Source: Calliopum simillimum (taxonomy: Eukaryota; Arthropoda; Insecta; Diptera; Lauxaniidae). Taken from it: a DNA stretch of 64,000 nucleotides. The position numbers and the translations under genes were made by a program. Below the pieces are notes generated by a model, which was not told the DNA's origin, made no database searches, and worked only from the letters and a program-made list of their open reading frames with translations. This document shows, piece after piece, positions 57,752 through 64,000 of this stretch. The stretch is taken from positions 8,060,001 to 8,124,000 of the forward strand of contig OX638368.1 of NCBI GenBank assembly GCA_951812925.1. Reading direction: 5' to 3'. Positions within the stretch are counted from its first letter, which is position 1. Every line of letters starts with the position of its first letter.

Positions 57752-58230
57752 CGGCGCTGCCACAAGGTTTTGATAGAAAATCGTCATTAGGTTAAAAAAA
57801 ATCGTAATTTCACCCAAAAAACGTCACCTTAGAGGAAATAAATCATCAAAAAATTGTCACACATGTTTTAAAAATTCGTATATTACTAAATACACATTTT
57901 TAGTGCAAATCTATAGGTATTTGACCACCCGACAGGCAACTGCAGGACATTTTTTCCTGAAGAAACCAACGCCTGAGGCAAAAATACGATCTCGCGGGCG
58001 ATTTATTTGATTACCTCGGTAATTAAAATACGATATTTTCTGTGGAAATGGCTAAAGTCGAGCTCTTATCAATGAAAACAATGTGTGTTATAAAAAAGCT
58101 TAAAAACCCTTAAGGAGACAGTGGGTAAACATCTTTGCAATAAGCGAAAGTAGAAAAATCGTCATTTAAAGAAAAAAATCGTCGTCATTGGGGTCGAAAT
58201 AACGATAAAATCGTCATTATGGCAACGCTG
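57752..58230. mobile_element. hAT-like MITE with 8 bp target duplication
   Basis: 479 bp. ATGGCATG occurs directly outside both ends (57744-57751, 58231-58238). The TIRs CGGCGCTGCCACAAG / CAGCGTTGCCATAAT agree at most positions. Eight-base duplications mark the hAT superfamily. Non-coding interior with repeated AAAATCGTCATT blocks. It lies between the divergent Rpn5 and CCDC134 genes. Confidence 0.8.
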
Positions 58231-58238
58231 ATGGCATG

Positions 58239-58936
58239 ACACAATTGTCGAATAGCAAAATAGAGTCAAAAAACCGTTAGGGGTGTACACACCATCAAAT
58301 AACCAAAATTTCATGATCGAACTTGTTTGGCATCACTAATTTCGCCATCAAAAAAAATTTCTATGAATTTGATGAGCTTAGAATACTTCAAATAATTTGA
58401 AGAAAACCAAATATGTGATGATCGATTTGATGAGCAATTTAAAAGTGTGAACGCAAAAACATTTTTTTTATGAATATTTTTATTTGAAAAAGAATTTCAA
58501 CAAGTACGCAGCAAAACAACAACAATTTTGCTGTTTCTATTTTGTTCTCATTGACAGAACTCGCTAGTTTTTTGTCTCCGCAATGCTCGTTTTGACAATT
58601 TGGCATTACCTCTATAATTGTATCATGCTCAAATTGTCAAATTGAAACAAAATCCAAGCACCACTATCGCGTTTTTTTTTGTCTCTTTCGTCTTTTCTCT
58701 CTTTCCTTCTTTATTTATTTTTTTGACATTAAATTTTTGACATTGAATTCATTTTCGACGCAAGTATTTTTATTTATTTACAACGAAAAGTCGATGAATT
58801 TTAGTTTAGAGCAAAAAAAGCAACCAAAATAAATACACATAAATACTAAGATAAAGCTCTGCAAAAACAGGGTGCATATAAGCGGTACTGCAAACGTTTT
58901 TTGGATTCCAGACGCCTTCGATAGAAAACCTGTGCA
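58239..58936. other. CCDC134 upstream region
   Basis: AT-rich; probably holds the CCDC134 promoter. A T/C-rich stretch at about 58671-58735 is the only notable feature. No second gene seen. Confidence 0.35.
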
Positions 58937-59760
58937 ATGTACCAAGATTTGAAATTAAAACAATTAATTTACCTAATACTCTGGGCAAATTTTGTGTTGT
59001 CCAACTCAAAAGAAACACTAGATAAAAAGGAAAACAGCAGTACAGATTTGCTCACAGCTAAAACATGCAAATTAATGTCAATTAATGTTTTACATGCAAT
59101 TAATATTTTTCATTTTAGATTCGAAAGTTTTTACATTACAACGTGGCCAACATAACCGGCTGATTAAGCAAATGCTTCACAACACGTACGAAAAGAACTA
59201 CAAACTTTTGAATGTTGCATTTGCCAAAATATTGGAGGTAATAACTTTAGCCTAATTTTTTTCCAGTCAGGACCTCAAGAAATTATAAAAAATTAAATTT
59301 ATTCTTCACGTTCCAGATTATTGAACAGAACAATAAAACTTTGAACGCACAAAGTTACTCGCCTTTGAAAGATGGTTTTCCGAAAGAGCAGCAGCTGCTG
59401 CAGGAAGCTGTGACGACAACTTTAGAAAATTGCTGTCTTTCCGCTGAGGCTATATTACATTTTCCAGAAATTTCATATCGCATATTTAAAAAAATTCCAT
59501 ACCCAAAGTGGAAAGAAACTCATAACTGGTGCATTGAATTCGCTTTTGCATTTCAGCACATAATTGATGAATCAACTATAAAATTAATGGATTTATTAGC
59601 ACAAGAGATTAATATAGAGCTACGAAGAGAAGACTATGTCAATCCTTACTACGACATAAAAGTGGATAATGTAGAAAACAATAAAGAGAAACAACAAAAA
59701 CATAGAAAGAAACTGAAGAAAGGACCACAACTAAGTGGTGGTGGGCATATTGAATTATAA
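58937..59760 (+). CDS. CCDC134: CCDC134 homologue, ER-lumenal/secreted protein
   Basis: Three exons: 58937-59039, 59119-59237, 59317-59760; phases 1 and 0, 221 residues. The first intron uses donor AGCA|GTACAG, the only one in range that keeps phase with the next exon. A hydrophobic signal peptide occupies about 8-24 (KQLIYLILWANFVLSNS). The mature part matches CCDC134: KQMLHNTYEKNYKLLNVAFAKILEIIE, then LKDGFPKEQQLLQEAVTTTLENCC, ILHFPEISY, and a basic tail RKKLKKGPQLSGGGHIEL. The final HIEL resembles the C-terminal ER-retention signal (QSEL in human, 229 aa). In vertebrates it acts in the ER lumen and affects the glycosylation of Hsp90B1 and bone development (literature). Convergent with Cbp20, 106 bp between stop codons. 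Confidence 0.88.
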
Positions 59761-59823
59761 TCGTCAAAGATTTTGTACAAAATATATATGTATTTAAGTA
59801 ATGCATTTTCTGAGTTTGTTTTG

Positions 59824-59829
59824 TTTATT
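59824..59829 (-). terminator. Probable Cbp20 polyadenylation signal
   Basis: AATAAA on the minus strand 38 nt past the Cbp20 stop codon, within the short gap shared with the convergent CCDC134 gene. Confidence 0.5.
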
Positions 59830-59866
59830 ATTAAATCTATATGGTTCTCCGCATTTGACTGCATAT

Positions 59867-60805
59867 TTAACGATTATCTGTATTAGGCGCTATTTTCTGC
59901 GATAATAATTTTCCATATCCACCTCGACCAGCATCATAATCCGTGCGATATTCATCACGCACTTGGCCGCCTGTTTTACCGCGTCCATACTGACGACCTT
60001 CAATGAAACCGGCATCCCAGTCAACGCGTATTAACCGATCATCCAAACGTGTACCATTTACATATCTGTTTGTAATTGATTTAAAAGTTATTAGCTTCAA
60101 TTTAGATAATACAATACAATATATGATACTAAATGTCGCTCATAAATTAAACACATTGATTATGACATTGCCACAAGTTTGAAACCCTGAGACTAGACTA
60201 GGCACACACAGTTTTAAGACAAGCAATTTATAGGTTTTCGTTTTTTTCGCGTTAGATATGCAAATTCAAATTCAGAAAAAGTTCACTTCAAGTTACAAAT
60301 ATCTGAAGATATCCTTCAAGAGAATGTTATACTCTAATTGTAGGCTATCGTGAAGCACTGGAAATCGCTTAATAAAATATTATGATTTTGAACGTACGCA
60401 GTCTTATCTCTGGGTGCAACAACGTTTTTTTTGCGCTTTTGTAATTTATAGAGTTCATATGTTTATTCATTATACCTCATTGAGTGCTCTGCCTCTGCTC
60501 GTATATAGTATTCAACAAAACAGAAGCCACATGGAGTTTTTTTGTATTTGTCTAATCCCATGACAATACGACGTACTTCACCACATCGTGAAAAAAGTTC
60601 GTGGATTTGTTCTTCTGTTGTGTAAAACGAAAGGTTACCAACATATAACGTACAAGAATCACGGAGTGAACGTTCCTGTTCAGTGCGGGAGCCCTTGGGA
60701 AAAAGTGGACAAAAATTAATACTGAATACGTAGAAATCAAAGCTAAGTGTGTACCTTAAAATGTTGGTCTCGGTATGAACTTAACTCCACCGAGCTCGCA
60801 GACAT
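59867..60805 (-). CDS. Cbp20: Nuclear cap-binding protein subunit 2 (CBP20)
   Basis: Three exons: 60755-60805, 60476-60693, 59867-60065; phases consistent; 155 residues. CBP20 is the RRM subunit of the nuclear cap-binding complex with CBP80; it holds the m7G cap of polymerase II transcripts and serves in splicing, export and small-RNA pathways. The cap-stacking tyrosines are kept: Y11 in SSYRDQHF (human Y20) and Y34 in CTLYVGNL (human Y43). RNP2 is LYVGNL and RNP1 is CGFCFVEYY. The C-terminal [15 protein letters not shown] and [12 protein letters not shown] blocks, which close over the cap, are intact. Length matches the family. Confidence 0.96.
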
Positions 60806-61229
60806 TATTTATTTTATTAGACAAAGTAATTTATTATTTGTCGTACGGTAGAAAATAAAAACAAAAAAAATTGGAAATTCAGTTGTCAAATCGGCAAAAA
60901 TCGGCTACCACGAAAAAATGCACAATATGAAACGTCAAAAAATTTCAGTATCAAACCGTAGTGTTGCCAGCTCAACAAAGTCGCCTATTAGGCGGTCAAA
61001 AGCAGAGTTGCTGTCATAATACGCTATGCTGATTACGCTATAAAAGACAAAAAATTTTCAAATATTTTTTATTAGTTATTGAAGTTTCGCGCGTTACAAG
61101 AGGCTTAAGAGCTACATTATAAGAAAAAAGTGTTATATACAAAAAATCCTTAGTAATTAATAAAAAAGAATTAAAAAAAAATATTATTTCTTCTTTTGTG
61201 TAATAAACAGTGAAGATAAATTATTCAAA
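60806..61229. promoter_or_regulatory. Possible bidirectional promoter region
   Basis: 424 bp between the Cbp20 start codon (-) and a candidate first coding exon (+). No TATA box or known motif stands out; assignment rests on position. Confidence 0.3.
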
Positions 61230-61246
61230 ATGCGTTTTATCACAAG
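61230..61246 (+). CDS. Candidate first coding exon of an unidentified gene
   Basis: ATGCGTTTTATCACAAG is followed by a consensus donor GTGAGT and preceded by CAAA, a good fly start context. It would encode MRFIT plus two bases. No partner exon is found before the window end, so the gene would have a first intron over 2.7 kb. Supported by start and donor context only. Confidence 0.25.
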
Positions 61247-63050
61247 GTGAGTACATTTGATTTGTTTCTATTTAATAAAAATGTGTTTACACAATTTAAA
61301 AATATACATACCTATATCCATAGTAAAAAAATCTTTTTATATAAAAAATAAGCCCTCAAAAAATCTATTGAAAATAATACTCTTTTAGTATACAAATTTA
61401 GGGTGTGTCGAAAACTTAAATTTTACTTACGATATTTTAAGAATTAACACCCTGATTTGACGAGCGCAATAATTCATGTTATATTTCATGTTTTGAAAAT
61501 AAGTTATCTATTGGAGACACAAAATATTAAGAAATAAAAATTTTCATACATAAAATTTTTATGTAAAAAAAATTATAACATAAATTTTAACATGAATAAT
61601 TGCTCGTTGAGTCGGGGTGTAATAGCTAAATTAAATTTTTCAATTACTTTTCAATAAGGCTCCAAGCGATAACAAAAATGTGTTAAAATTAAAAACTGGA
61701 TGAATATCACTTTGTTAATTAAAGCAATTGAAATTGTAAACTTCATCATATTGGTTTTCTTCTGACTCCCAGGCATAGGCAACAAAAAATACGAGGAATG
61801 GAGAATTTTCGGGCTGTTATCTCTTGTATTATAGCAATACTAAACACATTTTCCTTATCTTCTGTTTTGTGTATATATGCACATTGGCTTCCGTAATTTT
61901 ATTATTATTATTTTCAATAATTATGGATATTCTGTATATAAAATATAGTAACTTACGTTTCATCAGGATATTTTGTTGGTAACAAATCTATAAGTGGATG
62001 TTATTTACAGTAAAAAAAACTTTTAAGATTTCATTATATATGTATATATCCCATGTCCAAATTTTAGATTTTGCTTTGTCAAATTTCAGTAGTACATTTA
62101 TACATATGTACTAAAAATTATAATCGGAATTTTAATAAACATTTAATTTTATTCTCAATATTTTTTCTCTGCACTCCCCTTTTGCTGATTTATAGGATTA
62201 ACGAACTTTTAATTTGTCAAAAATTTATTAATGAAGAAAGGCAGGCCTTTTTTATTTTCCATTATATGTTATCAATTTTTCAAACGCATGATTTCATAGT
62301 ATTGGCAGTATCAAACAAATAACATGACAAATAGTATCAGTAGCAACCCCCCGTAAAGCATTGTTTTTAATTGACGCAATCAACTCGTGTCGGTATAATT
62401 TCCTTATCAGTTGGGTTAAGAAAAACATGTTGTTGCATTTTTCAACTTATATGTTTTTAGGGGATTGTTATATACATTTATTATTTGCTGTTTATTCAAA
62501 TATAGTTCAAGAACATAAATATATAGAAATAAATAAATAAAAAATACGTACAAACATGTTTTGGCGATGTTATTTGACGTTATATTTTACACCGTAAATG
62601 GAGGCTGGATTGTATCATATCAGTTGCTATAGCAGAAAATAAATTAATTCATAATCACTTAATTTTATTTATTGATTTCATCATTAAAATTTTTGTTTTG
62701 ACTTGAACTTGTTTTTTGTTGCACATCAATTTACAACGGAAAATTTCATTCCCTCCTACTCGTATTACTATGCGAATAATTTTTAATGATAAGACACTAA
62801 AGGTTGTTTGACGTCCATACTTTGTGCATTTGTTTTAAAATTGATGCACACTTTTCGGAATGATGCAATAGGCAACAGTGAATTTGTGTGATGATGCAAA
62901 GTAATTTTACAGATACACATTTTATTAAAATTTGATATGCATTTAGGATTTCAGGTAATTTGTATTATATCTAAAATAAAAGCTTGGAAAATATAATTTT
63001 ATGTTTTTATAAACAAAAAGAAGAAGCCTGCTATCAAATATTTTTTAAAT
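61247..63050. other. AT-rich DNA, intron or intergenic
   Basis: No gene, tandem repeat or TIR pair seen. It could be the long first intron of the candidate gene starting at 61230. Confidence 0.35.
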
Positions 63051-63056
63051 ATTTTA

Positions 63057-64000
63057 TGGAACTTATACTAATTTTACGAACTTTAGTCATTATTTGCAAG
63101 AATCTAAAATTCTATGCATTTTTCAACTTAGGAAAGCATGACAATTAGGATTAGAGAAAAAACTACTAAGCATGGCTATGGTGACATATGTTTCGGTTAC
63201 CGCCACGTAACCATCATCAGACCAATTTATGTTTTATTTAATTTATTTTAAATTAAATGAAATAACAATTGAAAAATTTTTTGAACTTTTTTTGTCTGAG
63301 GCCGGGATTGAACTATGAACCTCGGAGTCAATGTCTCTACATAGCGCATTTATCAATGGACTGCGCTATGTACCCTCAGAATAATTGGTAGCTTAAGTGT
63401 CTATATTCATGTAGTGAGATTTTTGTTCTCTTTCCTTTTTATCATGACTCCTGTTGTTGTTGTTGTTGTTTGGTAAGGTCCAGCCATTGGCTGCGAAATC
63501 AATACCGGTTTGTCATGTGGCTACTAGGGTTGCCAGTTGCACATGTATTGGCGTGTTCTCCATAATTAATTAAAATGGTTTATGTTGACTATATGAAAAT
63601 TATACTAATTTTACGAACTTTAGTCATTATTTGCAAGAATCTAAAATTCTATGCATTTTTCAACTTAGGAAAGCATGACAATTAGGATTAGAGAAAAAAA
63701 CTACTAAGCCAGGCTTAGTAGTTTTTTTCTCTAATCCTAATTGTCATGCTTTCCTAAGTTGAAAAATGCATAGAATTTTAGATTCTTGCAAATAATGACT
63801 AAAGTTCGTAAAATTAGTATAATTTTCATATAGTCAACATAAACCATTTTAATTAATTATGGAGAACACGCCAATACATGTGCAACTGGCAAAAAATTTT
63901 TCAATTGTTATTTCATTTAATTTAAAATAAATTAAATAAAACATAAATTGGTCTGATGATGGTTACGTGGCGGTAACCGAAACATATGTCACCATAGCCA
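63057..64000. repeat. Compound foldback, runs off the window
   Basis: Three layers. An outer inverted pair (63173-63282; 63893-64000) carries GACATATGTTTCGG and CCACGTAACCATCATC. Inside is a perfect-looking palindrome, 63529-63892, centred near 63710 (AAGCCAGGCTTAG). A direct copy of one palindrome arm is at 63059-63172. A tRNA-like piece and a TTG trinucleotide run (about 63443-63470) lie between. Confidence 0.75.
63295..63378 (-). repeat. tRNA-derived SINE-like piece
   Basis: In minus sense it has GGTTCATAGTTCAATCCC, close to a pol III B box with extra bases, about 50 bp after ACATAGCGCAGTCCATTGAT, which resembles an A-box region (TAGCGCAGT). The start GAGGGTAC can pair only partly with the end GGCCTC. 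It is not a functional tRNA; a tRNA-derived SINE head is the likeliest reading. Confidence 0.4.

Overview
The window looks like nuclear DNA of a higher (brachyceran) fly. Protein genes are split by 55-80 bp introns with clean GT/AG borders. The products match Drosophila-type Leo1, Rpn5, Cbp20, CCDC134, HPF1, a Cdc42 small effector and a CYP6-like P450. The intergenic DNA is AT-rich and full of Tc1/mariner, hAT, Harbinger and foldback elements and Ty3/gypsy retrotransposons. The species cannot be named from the sequence.

Layout. 1-8.7 kb: mostly non-coding DNA with a piggyBac-like TTAA element (2041-3136), a short hairpin MITE (5979-6085) and one tiny gene, the Cdc42 small effector Spec2 (4498-4816, +). 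8.8-24.8 kb: a nested transposon stack. A Tc1-like foldback (8797-24784) has been split by a 13.15 kb Ty3/gypsy element with 3.06 kb almost identical LTRs (8909-22060, coding on -). Its remaining core carries two head-to-head broken transposase halves, a Harbinger-like MITE and a TA-flanked element. 25.4-27.8 kb: Leo1 (-, 5 exons). 27.9-40.1 kb: a direct duplication of several kb that starts 52 bp upstream of the Leo1 start codon. Each copy carries different later insertions, so each serves as the empty site for the other. Inside are a dense array of AACGCCC/GGGCGTT motifs in hairpin arrangement and a 4.7 kb mag-like gypsy element (34188-38862, -). 40.2-41.5 kb: a near-perfect 1.28 kb palindrome.

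42.3-61.2 kb is the gene-rich part: CYP6-like P450 (+), HPF1 (+), PSMG1-like proteasome assembly chaperone (-), an F-box protein (+), Rpn5/PSMD12 (-), CCDC134 (+) and Cbp20 (-), then a possible first exon of another gene (+). HPF1/PSMG1 and CCDC134/Cbp20 are convergent pairs; the last pair has only 106 bp between stop codons. The genes are housekeeping functions: Paf1-complex transcription elongation (Leo1), nuclear cap binding (Cbp20), ADP-ribosylation in DNA repair (HPF1), 26S proteasome lid and its assembly (Rpn5, PSMG1-like), ER-lumen biology (CCDC134) and detoxification (P450). They are not an operon or a dedicated system. 61.3-64 kb: non-coding DNA ending in a palindrome and a tRNA-like SINE piece that runs off the window.

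I found no clearly new enzymatic system. The most unusual items are the AACGCCC hairpin array, the natural empty-site comparison between the two duplication copies, the 3 kb LTRs with a repeated primer-binding-site leader, the 1.28 kb palindrome, and a MITE about 100 bp upstream of the P450 TATA box.
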